Positions 38,785 to 48,941 of a DNA stretch of 64,000 nucleotides are shown piece after piece. Made by a program: the position numbers and the translations under genes. Source of the stretch: Hydrogenophaga sp. (GTDB taxonomy: Bacteria; Pseudomonadota; Gammaproteobacteria; Burkholderiales; Burkholderiaceae_C); contig JAEUOT010000051.1 of the NCBI GenBank assembly GCA_016790705.1, positions 1-64,000 of the forward strand. Direction: 5' to 3'. Position 1 is the first letter of the stretch, and each line of letters starts with the position of its first letter. The notes beneath the pieces are model-generated. The model saw only the letters and a program-made list of their open reading frames with translations. It made no database searches and was not told the origin of the DNA.

Positions 38785-38824
38785 AAAAAGCCCGCAGCCA
38801 CAAGCTGCGGGCTTTTTTCTTTTC
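38785..38824 (+). terminator. Rho-independent terminator of the tRNA pair
   Basis: A 9-bp GC-rich stem (GCCCGCAGC / GCTGCGGGC) with a 5-base loop, preceded by AAAAA and followed by TTTTTTCTTTT, lies 6 bp after the tRNA-Arg CCA. It is a textbook intrinsic terminator, and the A-run makes it potentially active in both directions. Confidence 0.92.
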
Positions 38825-38854
38825 GCGCATGTTCGGGCGCAAGCCCTTTTCTTT

Positions 38855-39412
38855 ATGAGCAAGGCCTTCACCCGCGAATCCGACGGCGACGATGAGGATG
38901 CGCAGCCTCAGACGCCACCCTTGCCAACCGGGGTGAACTACATCACGCGTGCGGGCTACAACCGACTGCGCGCCGAATTGCTAGGCCTGATCGATGACGA
39001 GCGGCCACGCATCGTCGAGATCGTGCACTGGGCCGCCAGCAACGGCGACCGTTCGGAGAACGGCGACTACCTCTATGGCAAGAAACGTCTGCGCGAGATC
39101 GACCGGCGGATCCGTTTCCTCACGCGTCGCCTCGAGATCGCCGAAGTCGTCGACACCTCGCTCCACCATGGTGGGGATCAGGTGTTTTTCGGCGCGACGG
39201 TGACCTACGCCGATCAGGAGGGGGTGGAAACGACCGTGACCATCCTGGGCGTCGACGAAGTGGAGAGCGCCCGCAACGAGATCAGCTGGGTGTCGCCAGT
39301 TGCCCGGGCGCTGCTCAAGGCGCGCGTGGGGGATGTTGTGCGCCTTGTGGTGCCTGGTGGGGTCCAGGAGTTGGAGGTGCTCACCGTCAGCTACCCGGCG
39401 CCGGCGGGCTGA
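38855..39412 (+). CDS. greB: Transcription elongation factor GreB
   Basis: This 185-residue protein rescues stalled RNA polymerase by stimulating transcript cleavage. The N-terminal coiled coil carries the acidic tip in NGDRSENGDYLYGKKRLREIDRRIRFL, with the GreB-type basic patch just after it; the C-terminal FKBP-like domain has VFFGATVTYADQEG and SPVARALLKARVGDVVRL. An N-terminal extension of about 25 acidic and Pro/Gln-rich residues precedes the fold. The ATG at 38855 follows the terminator and was the first start outside the tRNA-Arg gene. Confidence 0.93.
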   Translation: MSKAFTRESDGDDEDAQPQTPPLPTGVNYITRAGYNRLRAELLGLIDDERPRIVEIVHWAASNGDRSENGDYLYGKKRLREIDRRIRFLTRRLEIAEVVDTSLHHGGDQVFFGATVTYADQEGVETTVTILGVDEVESARNEISWVSPVARALLKARVGDVVRLVVPGGVQELEVLTVSYPAPAG

Positions 39413-39424
39413 GCGCTGCCGGGC

Positions 39425-41680
39425 TCAGCCGGAACGGAAGCGCTGGACCTTGACCACCGACCCGGTGCGCTTGAGGCTGCGCAGGACTTCGGCCAGATGC
39501 ACGCGGTCACGTACCGCAACGGTGAAGTGCAGGTCGGTCGCGGTCTGCGCTGGCTCATCGCCCATGTCGACGTGGGTGATGTCCGCTTCGGCCTGGGCGA
39601 TCGCGGAGGCCACCCGGGCCAGCACGCCCTTGCCGTTGGTCACGGTCACCACGACCGTGGTTTCGAACGGGCGCACGGGTTCGTCCGCCCACTCGACCTG
39701 AAGGAAGCGCTCGCCGTCGCGTGCCAGCAGGCGCTGACCGGTCGGGCAGTCGTCGGTGTGAACGATCAGACCTTCACCGCGCCCAAGGTACCCGACGATG
39801 CGGTCGCCCGGGATCGGCTGGCAGCAGCGTGCGTACTGGACCGACAGGCCTTCGCTGCCATCGAGGCTGACCACGCCCTGTGAGACGGCCTCGTTCTGCC
39901 CGGCGGCATAGCGTTCGGTGCTGATCAGCACCGCATCCGGCTTGAGTCCGGTTTCCGACAGCAGCACGGCCAGCTTCTTCCCGACCATGCTCGCGATGCG
40001 TTTGCCCATGCCGATGTCCGAGAGCAGCTCTTCCCGGGTCTTGTTGCCGGTGAAACGCAGCAATTTGTCCCAGGTGGACTTGTGCGCACCGTCGGTGGCC
40101 GGCAGGCTGGCGATGCCTTCCGAGCGCAGCGCCTGTTCCAGCATGCGCTCACCCAGTTGCAGCGCTTTCTCTTGCGCGAGGGTCTTGAGGTGGTGGCGGA
40201 TTTTCGAGCGGGCGCGTCCGGTCTTGACGAAGGACAGCCAGGCCGGGTTCGGCTCGGCCGTGTCGTCGGTGATGACCTCGACCACATCGCCGTTGGACAG
40301 CTCCGTGCGCAGGGGGCGGTGTTCGCCATTGATCCTGGCACCCACCGCACGGTTACCCACGCCGCTGTGGATCGCATAGGCGAAGTCCATCACGGTGGCG
40401 CCCCGTGGCAGCGCCAGGATCTTGCTCTTGGGCGTGAACACGTAGACCGCGTCGGGGAAGAGGTCGATCTTGATGTGGTCCCAGAACTCGCTGGCGTCGT
40501 GGGTTTCCTGCTGGATGTCCAGCAGTGACTGCAGCCATTGGGTGCCCAGGCGCTGGGTCGTGTCGCTGCCGGGCTCGTTGGCCTTGTAGAGCCAGTGCGC
40601 GGCGACACCGGATTCGGCGACCACGTCCATCGCGTGCGTGCGCAGCTGGAATTCGATGTTGGTGCCGAACGGGCCGATCAGGGTCGTGTGCAGCGACTGG
40701 TAGCCGTTGACCTTCGGAATGGCGACATAGTCGCGGAACTTGCCGGGTACTGGCTTGTAGAGCTGATGCAGCAGACCCATGCCGGTGTAGCAGTCGGTCA
40801 GCTCGGGCACGACGATGCGGAAGCCGTAGATGTCGGTGACCTGAGAAAACGACAGGTGCTTGCTGTCCATCTTGCGGTAGACGGAGTAGAGCGTCTTTTC
40901 CCGGCCGACGATGCGCACCTGCATGCCCTGGCGCGCGAACACACCCTCTACCTCTTTCTGCACCCGGGCAATCAGGTCCTTGCGCCGGGTCCGGGACCGG
41001 TTCAGTGCTTTGGACAGAACCTCGTAGCGCCAGGGGTGCAGGAAGCGGAACGACAGGTCCTGAAGTTCGCGGTACGTGAAGTTCAAGCCCAGGCGGTGCG
41101 CAATCGGTGCGTAGATTTCCAGTGTCTCGCTGCTGATGCGCTGCCACTTGTTGCGCGGCATGTCGCCCATGGTGCGCATGTTGTGGGTGCGGTCGGCCAG
41201 CTTGATCAGGATGACCCGCACGTCCTTGGCCATCGCCAGCAGCATCTTGCGGAACGACTCGGCCTGGTTCTGCTCGCGGGTGTCGAAGGCCAGTTTTTCC
41301 AGCTTGGTCAGTCCGTCGACCAGATCGGCGACGGGAGCACCGAAGCGCTCGACCAGTTCGGTCTTGCTGACGCCGCAGTCTTCCATGGCATCGTGCATCA
41401 GCGCGGCCATCAGCGCCTGGGCATCAAGCTTCCACTCGGCGCATTGCGCCGCCACCGCGATCGGGTGGGTGATGTAGGGGTCGCCGTTCTTGCGCAACTG
41501 GCCCAGGTGGGCCTCGTCGGCGAAGCGGTAGGCGCGCCGGATGGCCTCGATGTCGGCAGCACCCAGGTAGTCCAGTCGGCTCAGCAGCGCAGCGAAGCTC
41601 GCCGCTGCCGCCCCGTGGGCGGCGGGGTGGGCCAGGGGAGCGGGTGGGGCCGTGTGGCTGGACGCAGCGTCGCTGATCAT
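39425..41680 (-). CDS. spoT: Bifunctional (p)ppGpp synthetase/hydrolase SpoT/Rel
   Basis: This about 751-residue protein makes and degrades the stringent-response alarmone (p)ppGpp. In order it has an HD hydrolase domain (MHDAMEDCGVSK, intact HDxxED, followed by LADRTHNMRTM), a RelA/SpoT synthetase domain (VYRKMDSKHLSFSQVTDIYGFRI and KVNGYQSLHTTLIG), a TGS domain (DAVYVFTPKSKILALPRGATVMDFAYAIHS) and a C-terminal ACT domain. The intact HD motif separates it from the hydrolase-dead RelA branch. The ATG at 41680 has AAGGGG directly in front of it, which is close, so a TTG further upstream remains possible. It is convergent with greB, 12 bp apart. Confidence 0.95.
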   Translation of the reverse strand: MISDAASSHTAPPAPLAHPAAHGAAAASFAALLSRLDYLGAADIEAIRRAYRFADEAHLGQLRKNGDPYITHPIAVAAQCAEWKLDAQALMAALMHDAMEDCGVSKTELVERFGAPVADLVDGLTKLEKLAFDTREQNQAESFRKMLLAMAKDVRVILIKLADRTHNMRTMGDMPRNKWQRISSETLEIYAPIAHRLGLNFTYRELQDLSFRFLHPWRYEVLSKALNRSRTRRKDLIARVQKEVEGVFARQGMQVRIVGREKTLYSVYRKMDSKHLSFSQVTDIYGFRIVVPELTDCYTGMGLLHQLYKPVPGKFRDYVAIPKVNGYQSLHTTLIGPFGTNIEFQLRTHAMDVVAESGVAAHWLYKANEPGSDTTQRLGTQWLQSLLDIQQETHDASEFWDHIKIDLFPDAVYVFTPKSKILALPRGATVMDFAYAIHSGVGNRAVGARINGEHRPLRTELSNGDVVEVITDDTAEPNPAWLSFVKTGRARSKIRHHLKTLAQEKALQLGERMLEQALRSEGIASLPATDGAHKSTWDKLLRFTGNKTREELLSDIGMGKRIASMVGKKLAVLLSETGLKPDAVLISTERYAAGQNEAVSQGVVSLDGSEGLSVQYARCCQPIPGDRIVGYLGRGEGLIVHTDDCPTGQRLLARDGERFLQVEWADEPVRPFETTVVVTVTNGKGVLARVASAIAQAEADITHVDMGDEPAQTATDLHFTVAVRDRVHLAEVLRSLKRTGSVVKVQRFRSG

Positions 41681-41723
41681 CCCCTTACTGTAGCCTGAGA
41701 CGCTGGCCGCCGCAGACGTGTGG

Positions 41724-43325
41724 TCAGCGTGCCGGCGGGACAAGGATCGTCGGCCGTGCTTCGGGCAGCTTTGCCGGATAGTCCAGGCTGTAGTGCAGGC
41801 CGCGACTCTCGTGCCGCAGCATCGCGGACATCACGATCAGATCGGCGACCTGGACCAGGTTGCGCAGCTCCAGCAGGTCACGCGTGACGTGGAACTGGGC
41901 ATAGAACTCCTGGATCTCGCCTTGCAGCAGGGCAATCCGGTGCGCGGCGCGCTCCAGGCGCTTGTTGGTCCGAACGATGCCGACGTAGTCCCACATGAAG
42001 CGGCGCAACTCGTCCCAGTTGTGCGAGATCACGACCTGTTCGTCGGCGTCCTTGACACGGCTGGTGTCCCAGTCGGGAATGGTCGGCGCAGTGGCAGCCG
42101 GTTCGCCCAGGATGACCTTGACGGCCGCTTGGGCAAATACCATGCACTCCACAAGCGAATTGCTGGCCAGGCGGTTGGCGCCGTGCAGGCCGGTGCATGT
42201 GGTTTCTCCGACCGCGTAGAGGTTGCGCACGTCGGTGCGCCCGGACAGGTCGGTGACGATGCCGCCGCAGGTGTAGTGGGCCGCCGGCACAACGGGGATG
42301 GGCTCACGGGTGATGTCGATGCCCAGTTCAGCGCAGCGGGCCAGGATGTTGGGGAAGTGCTCGCGAAGGAACTCGGGGCTCTTGTGCGAGATGTCCAGGT
42401 GCACGCAATCAAGTCCGTGCTTCTTCATCTCGTAGTCGATGGCCCGGGCCACGATGTCGCGGGGTGCGAGTTCGGCGCGCGGGTCGTGATCGGGCATGAA
42501 GCGATGGCTGCCGAGGTGGGGTGGCAGCTTGAGCTGGCCGCCCTCGCCGCGCACCGCCTCGGTGATCAGGAAGTTCTTGACGTGCGGGTGGTACAGGCAG
42601 GTCGGGTGGAACTGGATGAACTCCATGTTGCCGACTCGACAGCCGGCGCGCCAGCCGGCCGCAATGCCATCGCCCGTGGCGGTGTCGGGGTTGGTGGTGT
42701 AGAGGTACACCTTGCCGGCACCGCCGGTGGCGAGGATGGTGTGTCGGGCCGCGAAGGTTTCGACTTCGTCGCGGTCGACATCCAGCACATAGGCCCCATG
42801 GCAACGTGTCGGTTCACCGCCAGACCGGTGTCCGGGCAGCTTGGCATCGGTGATCAGGTCCACCAGCATGTGGTTCTCGAAGAACGTGATGCCGGGGGTT
42901 TTGCGGGCCAGGGTGCTCAGGGTGGTCTGCACGGCGGCGCCGGTCGCGTCGGTCGCATGCACGATGCGACGGTGCGAGTGGCCGCCTTCTCGCGTGAGGT
43001 GCAACTCGCCGTTCTCCGTCGAGAAGGGCACGCCCAGCTCCTGCAGCCAGGCGATCGCGGCGGGGGCGTTCTCCACTGTGAACTGGGTGGCCTCCAGGTC
43101 GCACAGGCCAGCGCCGGCGACCAGCGTGTCGTCGACGTGGGACGCATAGCTGTCGCCCTCCGCCAGCACGGCGGCGATGCCGCCCTGGGCCCAGTTGCTC
43201 GATCCGTCGGAAATGCCGCGCTTGGTCACCACGGCCACCCGGTGGGTGGGGGCGAGCTTGAGCGCGGCGGTCAGGCCGGCCAGGCCGCTGCCGATGATGA
43301 GGACGTCGAAGGTGTGTGTGGTCAT
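41724..43325 (-). CDS. nadB: L-aspartate oxidase
   Basis: This 533-residue flavoprotein oxidises L-aspartate to iminoaspartate, the first step of de novo NAD synthesis. The FAD-binding N terminus is [18 protein letters not shown], followed by [13 protein letters not shown], then [19 protein letters not shown] and the active-site [19 protein letters not shown]. The C-terminal helical domain is complete. Its start overlaps the scpA stop by 4 bp. The partner genes nadA and nadC are not in the window. Confidence 0.97.
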   Translation of the reverse strand: MTTHTFDVLIIGSGLAGLTAALKLAPTHRVAVVTKRGISDGSSNWAQGGIAAVLAEGDSYASHVDDTLVAGAGLCDLEATQFTVENAPAAIAWLQELGVPFSTENGELHLTREGGHSHRRIVHATDATGAAVQTTLSTLARKTPGITFFENHMLVDLITDAKLPGHRSGGEPTRCHGAYVLDVDRDEVETFAARHTILATGGAGKVYLYTTNPDTATGDGIAAGWRAGCRVGNMEFIQFHPTCLYHPHVKNFLITEAVRGEGGQLKLPPHLGSHRFMPDHDPRAELAPRDIVARAIDYEMKKHGLDCVHLDISHKSPEFLREHFPNILARCAELGIDITREPIPVVPAAHYTCGGIVTDLSGRTDVRNLYAVGETTCTGLHGANRLASNSLVECMVFAQAAVKVILGEPAATAPTIPDWDTSRVKDADEQVVISHNWDELRRFMWDYVGIVRTNKRLERAAHRIALLQGEIQEFYAQFHVTRDLLELRNLVQVADLIVMSAMLRHESRGLHYSLDYPAKLPEARPTILVPPAR

Positions 43326-44176
43326 GATGCGGGGGTGTAGGCCAGCCGAACGTAGATCGGCGCATAGGCCTCGGCCTGGGTGAGTTCGATCAGGGTTTCC
43401 TTGGCCAGTTCGAGCATGGCGATGAAGGTGACGACCATGACCTGCTGGCCGCGCGAGGGGTCGAACAGCTCGCCGAACTCGACAAAGCGGCGCCCCTGCA
43501 ACTGCCGCAGCACCAGACTCATGTGCTCACGCACCGACAGCTCCTCGCGCGAAATCTTGTGGTGCTGGACGAGCTTGGCGCGCTTCATGATGTCGCGCCA
43601 GGCGCCCTGCAGGTCCAGCACGTGCACATCCGGGAACCGCGGTTGCAGCGCCTGTTCGACATACACCTGGGCGCGCAGGAAGTCCCGTCCGTACTGGGGC
43701 AGGTCGGTCAGCCGCTGTGCGGCCAGTTTCATCTGTTCGTATTCGAGCAGGCGCCGCACCAGCTCGGCGCGCGGGTCTTCCGCCTCTTCGCCCTCGGCCG
43801 TCTTCTTGGGTGGCAGCAGCATGCGCGACTTGATCTCGATCAGCATGGCCGCCATCAGCAGGTACTCGGCGGCCAGTTCGAGGTTGCTGGCGCGGATCTC
43901 GTCGACGTAGCTCAGGTATTGGCGGGTCACCGCCGCCATCGGGATGTCGAGGATGTTGAAGTTCTGCTTGCGGATCAGGTACAGCAGCAGGTCGAGCGGT
44001 CCCTCGAACGCTTCGAGAAACACGCGCAGCGCGTCGGGGGGGATGTAGAGGTCACGCGGGAGGTCAAACAGCGGCTCGCCATACAGGCGGGCCAGGGCGA
44101 CCTGATCCACCACGTCGGGCAGCACCGCGTCCAGCCCGTCCGGGGCCGCGTCGAGCGTGCCGGCCTCGCTGCTCAT
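43322..44176 (-). CDS. scpA: Segregation and condensation protein A
   Basis: This 284-residue protein is the kleisin subunit that joins the two heads of the SMC complex for chromosome condensation and segregation. The N-terminal kleisin motif is [32 protein letters not shown], followed by [22 protein letters not shown]; the C-terminal winged helix ends in [16 protein letters not shown]. It has an extra N-terminal extension of about 40 residues. The ATG at 44176 is chosen within a longer open frame. It overlaps nadB, and scpB is not in the window. Confidence 0.94.
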   Translation of the reverse strand: MSSEAGTLDAAPDGLDAVLPDVVDQVALARLYGEPLFDLPRDLYIPPDALRVFLEAFEGPLDLLLYLIRKQNFNILDIPMAAVTRQYLSYVDEIRASNLELAAEYLLMAAMLIEIKSRMLLPPKKTAEGEEAEDPRAELVRRLLEYEQMKLAAQRLTDLPQYGRDFLRAQVYVEQALQPRFPDVHVLDLQGAWRDIMKRAKLVQHHKISREELSVREHMSLVLRQLQGRRFVEFGELFDPSRGQQVMVVTFIAMLELAKETLIELTQAEAYAPIYVRLAYTPAS

Positions 44177-44198
44177 CTCGCGACCCGATCCCGGTGAT

Positions 44199-44411
44199 TC
44201 AGTGCGGGTCCGGCTGGGTCTGGTAGACGTAGGCCTGCTGAGGCACCGTGGCGGCACGCGCCTGGGCCTGGAATTCACGGTCCACCGACTTGTCCCACAG
44301 CAAGGCACGGCCTTCGACCTGTCCCTGTTCGAGTTCGGGACGGCTGGCCTTGAGCTGGTCGATGAACTGGGTGGCGTCAGAGGTGTAGTGGGGGCGACCG
44401 AAGATGTTCAT
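44199..44411 (-). CDS. DUF3460 family small protein
   Basis: This 70-residue protein matches the DUF3460 family, small cytoplasmic proteins found mainly in Burkholderiales next to scpA. The sequence is polar and probably helical (YTSDATQFIDQLKASRPELEQGQVEGRALLWDK) with no metal or catalytic motif. It lies 22 bp upstream of scpA on the same strand and is probably the first gene of a DUF3460-scpA-nadB transcript. The function is unknown. Confidence 0.85.
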   Translation of the reverse strand: MNIFGRPHYTSDATQFIDQLKASRPELEQGQVEGRALLWDKSVDREFQAQARAATVPQQAYVYQTQPDPH

Positions 44412-44462
44412 GGTGGTGGGGGGCGCAAAAAGGCGGAAGGTTGATTCTACCGGCCGACCGTT

Positions 44463-46130
44463 CTACTCGTCGGCGTGCGCAGGCGGTTCGCCGCGCAGCC
44501 GGGCGCCGAAGCCAGAGCGCTCGACCAGGGACAGTGGCTGCGGATTGAGGCCGGTCAGTTCAAGCCGTCCACCGCGCTTGTCGACCGCTTTGTGCAGCTG
44601 TTCCAGTGCGTCCAGCCCGGTGGTGTCCAGCGATATCAGACGGCTGGCGTCGAGCTCGACACGGATGCCTGCGGGCGAGCGCTCGACCAGCGCCACGATG
44701 GGGTCGATCTTCGCCACCGCGCCGAAAAACAGCGAGCCGTAGAGGCTGTAGCTGAGCCGGTCCGGGTGTTGCTGGGGCAGCGGATCGGCACGGAAGATGT
44801 CGCTCTGGCGCCGCACGAACAGCAGGCAGGCCAGCACCAGCCCCAGTTCCACCGCCACCGTGAGGTCAAAAATGATGGTGACCAGAAAGGTCGACAACAT
44901 CATCAGCCGGTAGTGGTTGGTGAAATGCTTCAGTCGTCCGAATTCGCGCCACTCGCCCATGTTCCAGGCGACGAAGAGCAGCACACCCGAAAGCACCGCC
45001 AGCGGGATGTGCTGCGCCAGCGGTGCTGCGACCAGCACCACGGCGGCCAGGGTCGCGGCGTGCACGATCCCCGCCACGGGGGACACGGCGCCCGAGCGGA
45101 TGTTGGTCACGGTGCGGGCGATGGTGCCGGTGGCGGGCATGCCACCGAAAAAAGGCACCACGAAGTTCGCCGCGCCCTGGGCCATGAGCTCCTGGTTGGG
45201 GTCGTGTTTGGGTGTTTCGCTGAGCTGGTCGGCCACCCGCGCGCAGAGCAGCGACTCGATCGCGCCGAGCAGGGCGATGGTGACCGTCGGTGTCACCAGT
45301 TGCTTGACCGTGTCCCAGGAAAACTCCGGCAGCGCGAGCGGTGGCAGCCCCTGGGGAATGCCGCCGAATCGGGTACCGATGGTTTCGACCGGCAGCTTCA
45401 TCAGCCAGGACCCCAGCGACAAGGTCACGAGCGCCACCACGGGCGCGGGCAGTCTCGACGTCGCCTTGAGCGCGCTTATGGTGTCGACCTGTTCCAGTTG
45501 GCGACGGAACTGGGAATCCACGGCCCACAGGCGCGGCCAGACGAACAGGCCCGCGACGCAGAGCAGCCCGAGGGCAAACGCGTAGGGATTGAAGCTGCCG
45601 ATGTGGTGGGCGATGGTGGCGATCTGCTTGAAGAAATCACCGGGCATCTTGGCGATGTCCAGCCCCAGCCAGTCCCGCACCTGAGACAGCGCGATCAGCA
45701 CGGCGATGCCGTTGGTGAATCCGATCACGACGCTGACCGGCACGTAGCGCACCAGAGAACCCAGCCGGAACAGGCCGAGCAGGAACAGCAGCACCCCGGC
45801 GCTCGCGGTGGCGATCAGCAGGTTGGCCAGCCCATAGCGCTCGACGATGCCATAGACGATCACGATGAAAGCGCCGGCGGGCCCTCCGATCTGGACCGAG
45901 GTGCCGCCCAGGGCCGAGATCAGGAAGCCGGCAATGATGGCGGTCCAGAGGCCGGCCTCGGGTTTGAGGCCGCTGGCGATCGCAAACGCCATCGCCAGCG
46001 GCAGGGCGACGATGCCCACCGTGGCCCCGGCACCCACGTCGCGCATCAATTTCTCTCCGCTGTAGTGGCGGAGGTCGTCAAGCATGCGGGGGCGGAACGG
46101 CGCCAGGGGGGGCAGGGATGTCATTGGCAT
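44463..46130 (-). CDS. SulP-family anion transporter with STAS domain
   Basis: This 555-residue protein has about 10-12 membrane spans of the SulP (SLC26) family and a C-terminal cytoplasmic STAS domain. Landmarks are GATVGIVALPLAMAFAIASG in the first span, SVQIGGPAGAFIVIVYGIV, and in the STAS domain VELDASRLISLDTTGLDALEQL. Family members carry sulfate, bicarbonate or dicarboxylates across the inner membrane; the substrate cannot be read here. The ATG at 46130 was used, with a second in-frame ATG at 46124. No sulfate-assimilation or carbonic-anhydrase gene is next to it. Confidence 0.93.
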   Translation of the reverse strand: MPMTSLPPLAPFRPRMLDDLRHYSGEKLMRDVGAGATVGIVALPLAMAFAIASGLKPEAGLWTAIIAGFLISALGGTSVQIGGPAGAFIVIVYGIVERYGLANLLIATASAGVLLFLLGLFRLGSLVRYVPVSVVIGFTNGIAVLIALSQVRDWLGLDIAKMPGDFFKQIATIAHHIGSFNPYAFALGLLCVAGLFVWPRLWAVDSQFRRQLEQVDTISALKATSRLPAPVVALVTLSLGSWLMKLPVETIGTRFGGIPQGLPPLALPEFSWDTVKQLVTPTVTIALLGAIESLLCARVADQLSETPKHDPNQELMAQGAANFVVPFFGGMPATGTIARTVTNIRSGAVSPVAGIVHAATLAAVVLVAAPLAQHIPLAVLSGVLLFVAWNMGEWREFGRLKHFTNHYRLMMLSTFLVTIIFDLTVAVELGLVLACLLFVRRQSDIFRADPLPQQHPDRLSYSLYGSLFFGAVAKIDPIVALVERSPAGIRVELDASRLISLDTTGLDALEQLHKAVDKRGGRLELTGLNPQPLSLVERSGFGARLRGEPPAHADE

Positions 46131-46224
46131 CAAATGTTACTGCCTGATAACGGGCTGCGAATGCACACATCTGCCCGTGGACCCGGGGTTTACACTGAAT
46201 TTTTCACTTTCTGGGAGCTGACCG

Positions 46225-46749
46225 ATGGCGTCGAAGACACGGACCGGTGGGAAGGCCTTGCGTTGGGCGGTGGCTGTGCTGCTGGGGACCCTGATCCTTT
46301 CGGCATGCGATCAGAGGGCGATCAGCGAGCTGGAAGAGGGGGTGTCGACCGAGGCCGACGTGCGCGAGAAGTTCGGTGCGCCCGAGGCAGTCTGGGACGG
46401 ACCGGACGGCGCGCAGATCTATGAGTACAACCGTCAGCCCGAGGGGTATCAGAACTGGCAGATCACCATCGGGCCCGATGGCAAGATGGCCGCCCTGCGG
46501 CAGGTCCTCAACCCGCGCAGCTTTGCCCAGATCCAGCCGGGCATGCCGATGGAGACGGTGCGAAAGCTGCTGGGCAAGCCCATGAAGATCACCCCGTATG
46601 CGCTCAAGAAGGAGACGCACTATGACTGGCGCTGGCGCAATGGCCCCAACACCAGCGACAGCCAGGTATTCACCGTGATCTTTGACACCAACCTGAAGGT
46701 GGTGTCGACGCAGACGGGACCCGATCCGGACCTGGACCGCTCCCGCTGA
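46225..46749 (+). CDS. BamE/SmpA-like outer-membrane lipoprotein
   Basis: This 174-residue protein has a signal peptide with lipobox LSAC (about residue 28). The mature part has two BamE/SmpA-like segments: EEGVSTEADVREKFGAPEAVW with YEYNRQPEG, and QPGMPMETVRKLLGKPMKI with HYDWRW. This doubled layout differs from single-domain BamE, so it may be a relative rather than the BAM-complex subunit itself. It lies alone between the SulP gene (divergent) and metG (convergent). An envelope role is inferred from the lipobox and fold only. Confidence 0.82.
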   Translation: MASKTRTGGKALRWAVAVLLGTLILSACDQRAISELEEGVSTEADVREKFGAPEAVWDGPDGAQIYEYNRQPEGYQNWQITIGPDGKMAALRQVLNPRSFAQIQPGMPMETVRKLLGKPMKITPYALKKETHYDWRWRNGPNTSDSQVFTVIFDTNLKVVSTQTGPDPDLDRSR

Positions 46750-46761
46750 GGCGCCCCCCGG

Positions 46762-48831
46762 TCAGTGGATGCGCATGCCGGGGGTGGCGCCCGGCCATGG
46801 CTGAAGCACGTGGATGCCCGGCTGCGCCTTCTCGTCGGCGTGGCTGGCGGCCAGCACCATGCCTTCGCTGACGCCGAACTTCATCTTGCGCGGCGCCAGG
46901 TTGGCCACCATCACGGTCAGCTTGCCTTCAAGGTCTTCCGGCTTGTACATGCTGGCGATGCCGCTGAACACGTTGCGCGTCCTGCCTTCGCCCACGTCCA
47001 GCGTCAGGCGCAGCAGCTTGGTCGAGCCTTCGACCGCCTCGCACTTGACGATCTGGGCAATGCGCAGGTCGACCTTGGCGAAGTCGTCGATGGATATGGT
47101 CGGGGCGATCTCTTCGCCGCCCGGCACGGTCTTGGGTTCTTCGGGCGCCGGCGGCGGCTCGAACAGGGCGTCGAGCTGCTTGATGTCCACGCGCTGCATC
47201 AGGTGCTGGTACGGCTGGATGGTGGCCACGTTGGCCGCGTTATGCCAGTCTCTCAGGTCGGCGCCGGTGAGCGCCTGCACCTTGCCGGCGAGTTCGGGCA
47301 GCACTGGCGCCAGGTAGCGGGCCAGGGCGGTGAACGCGTTGACCAGCACCGAGCAGACCTGCTGCAGGCGCGCGTCGTTGGCGGCGTCCTTGGCAAGGTC
47401 CCAGGGCTTGTGCTGGTCCACGTAGGCGTTGACGCGGTCGGCCAGCGCCATGATCTCGCGCATGGCCTTGCCGTACTCGCGCTCGTTGTAGAAGGCCGCG
47501 ATGCTCTCAGCGGCACTGCGGATGTCGGCCAGCAACGTCGCGCCCTGTTCGTCGAAGGTCTGGGTGAGCTGCCCGCCGAAGCGCTTGGTGATGAAACCGG
47601 CCGAACGCGAGACGATGTTGACGAACTTGCCCACCAGGTCGCTGTTGACGCGCAGCATGAAGTCTTCGGCGTTGAAGTCCACGTCCTCGTTCTTGCCACT
47701 GAGCTTGGCCGCCAGGTAGTAGCGCAGCCACTCGGGGTTCATGCCCAGTTCCAGGTACTTCAGCGGCGACAGGCCGGTGCCCCGGCTCTTGCTCATCTTC
47801 TCGCCGTTGTTGATGGTCAGGAAGCCGTGCACGAAGACCGCGTTGGGCACCTTGCGGCCGCTGAACTTGAGCATCGCCGGCCAGAACAGGGTGTGGAAGG
47901 TGATGATGTCCTTGCCGATGAAGTGGTACTGCTCGGTGGTCGGGTCGGCCATGAAGGCGTCGTAGTCGCGGCCGGTCTTGCCGAAGTAGTTCTTCAGCGA
48001 GGCGAGGTAGCCGATGGGGGCGTCCAGCCAGACGTAGAAGTACTTGCCCGGCGCGTCGGGGATCTCGATGCCGAAATAGGGCGCGTCGCGGCTGATGTCC
48101 CAGTCGCCCATCTTGGGCTTGCCGTCCTCGCCGGGGGCGATCCACTCGCTGATCTTGTTGAGCACTTCGGGCTGCACCGCAGGAAACGCTGCGGGCGCCG
48201 CGCCGACGCGGGTCGTCCAGCCCTTGAGGAAGTCCAGGCAGCGCGGGTCGGAGAGCTTGAAGAAGAAGTGGTCCGAGTGCCTGAGCACGGGGGTCGCGCC
48301 GGACAGGGCCGAGTAGGGATTCTTCAGCTCGGTCGGCGAATACACCGCGCCGCAGACCTCGCAGTTGTCGCCGTACTGGTCCTTGGCGCCGCACTTGGGG
48401 CATTCGCCCTTGATGAAGCGGTCGGGCAGGAACATGTTCTTCTCGGGGTCGAAGAACTGCTCGATGGTGCGGGTCTCGATCAGGTCGTTGGCCTTGAGCG
48501 CCTTGTAGATCGACTGGGCGAGTTCGTGGTTCTCCGGGCCATCGGTGCTGTGCCAGTTGTCGAAGCCGATGTGGAAGCCGTCGAGGTACTGCGGGCGGCC
48601 GGCGGCGATATCGGCCACGAACTGCTGCGGCGTCTTGCCAGCCTTCTCGGCCGCGATCATGATCGGCGCGCCGTGCGCGTCGTCGGCGCAGACGAAATGC
48701 ACCTCGTGGCCCTGCATGCGCTGGAAGCGCACCCAGATGTCGGCCTGGATGTATTCCATGATGTGGCCGATGTGGAAATGGCCGTTGGCGTAGGGCAGGG
48801 CGGTGGTGACGAACAGGCGGCGCTGGCTCAT
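46762..48831 (-). CDS. metG: Methionyl-tRNA synthetase
   Basis: This 689-residue class I synthetase charges tRNA-Met. The HIGH motif lies in [14 protein letters not shown] (residues 20-23), the KMSKS motif in [13 protein letters not shown], and a zinc knuckle in [18 protein letters not shown]. The C terminus carries the fused Trbp111-like tRNA-binding domain (from about residue 590: [20 protein letters not shown]). It is divergent from apbC, with 110 bp between starts, an arrangement common in proteobacteria. Confidence 0.97.
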   Translation of the reverse strand: MSQRRLFVTTALPYANGHFHIGHIMEYIQADIWVRFQRMQGHEVHFVCADDAHGAPIMIAAEKAGKTPQQFVADIAAGRPQYLDGFHIGFDNWHSTDGPENHELAQSIYKALKANDLIETRTIEQFFDPEKNMFLPDRFIKGECPKCGAKDQYGDNCEVCGAVYSPTELKNPYSALSGATPVLRHSDHFFFKLSDPRCLDFLKGWTTRVGAAPAAFPAVQPEVLNKISEWIAPGEDGKPKMGDWDISRDAPYFGIEIPDAPGKYFYVWLDAPIGYLASLKNYFGKTGRDYDAFMADPTTEQYHFIGKDIITFHTLFWPAMLKFSGRKVPNAVFVHGFLTINNGEKMSKSRGTGLSPLKYLELGMNPEWLRYYLAAKLSGKNEDVDFNAEDFMLRVNSDLVGKFVNIVSRSAGFITKRFGGQLTQTFDEQGATLLADIRSAAESIAAFYNEREYGKAMREIMALADRVNAYVDQHKPWDLAKDAANDARLQQVCSVLVNAFTALARYLAPVLPELAGKVQALTGADLRDWHNAANVATIQPYQHLMQRVDIKQLDALFEPPPAPEEPKTVPGGEEIAPTISIDDFAKVDLRIAQIVKCEAVEGSTKLLRLTLDVGEGRTRNVFSGIASMYKPEDLEGKLTVMVANLAPRKMKFGVSEGMVLAASHADEKAQPGIHVLQPWPGATPGMRIH

Positions 48832-48941
48832 GACAGGGGCTTTCTTTCGATGAACCCGCGATTTTAGGCAGGGCTTGTGCCCGGGGGTAGACTCGCCGCC
48901 GAAGTAAGAAGCTGAACAGAACGTTCCGGAGTCCCCACACG

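Noticed and set aside
46765..48867. A 700-codon open frame on the plus strand opposite metG
   Set aside because: Its composition (Val, Gly, His, Arg, Gln rich) is that of a codon shadow, while the other strand encodes a complete methionyl-tRNA synthetase with HIGH and KMSKS.
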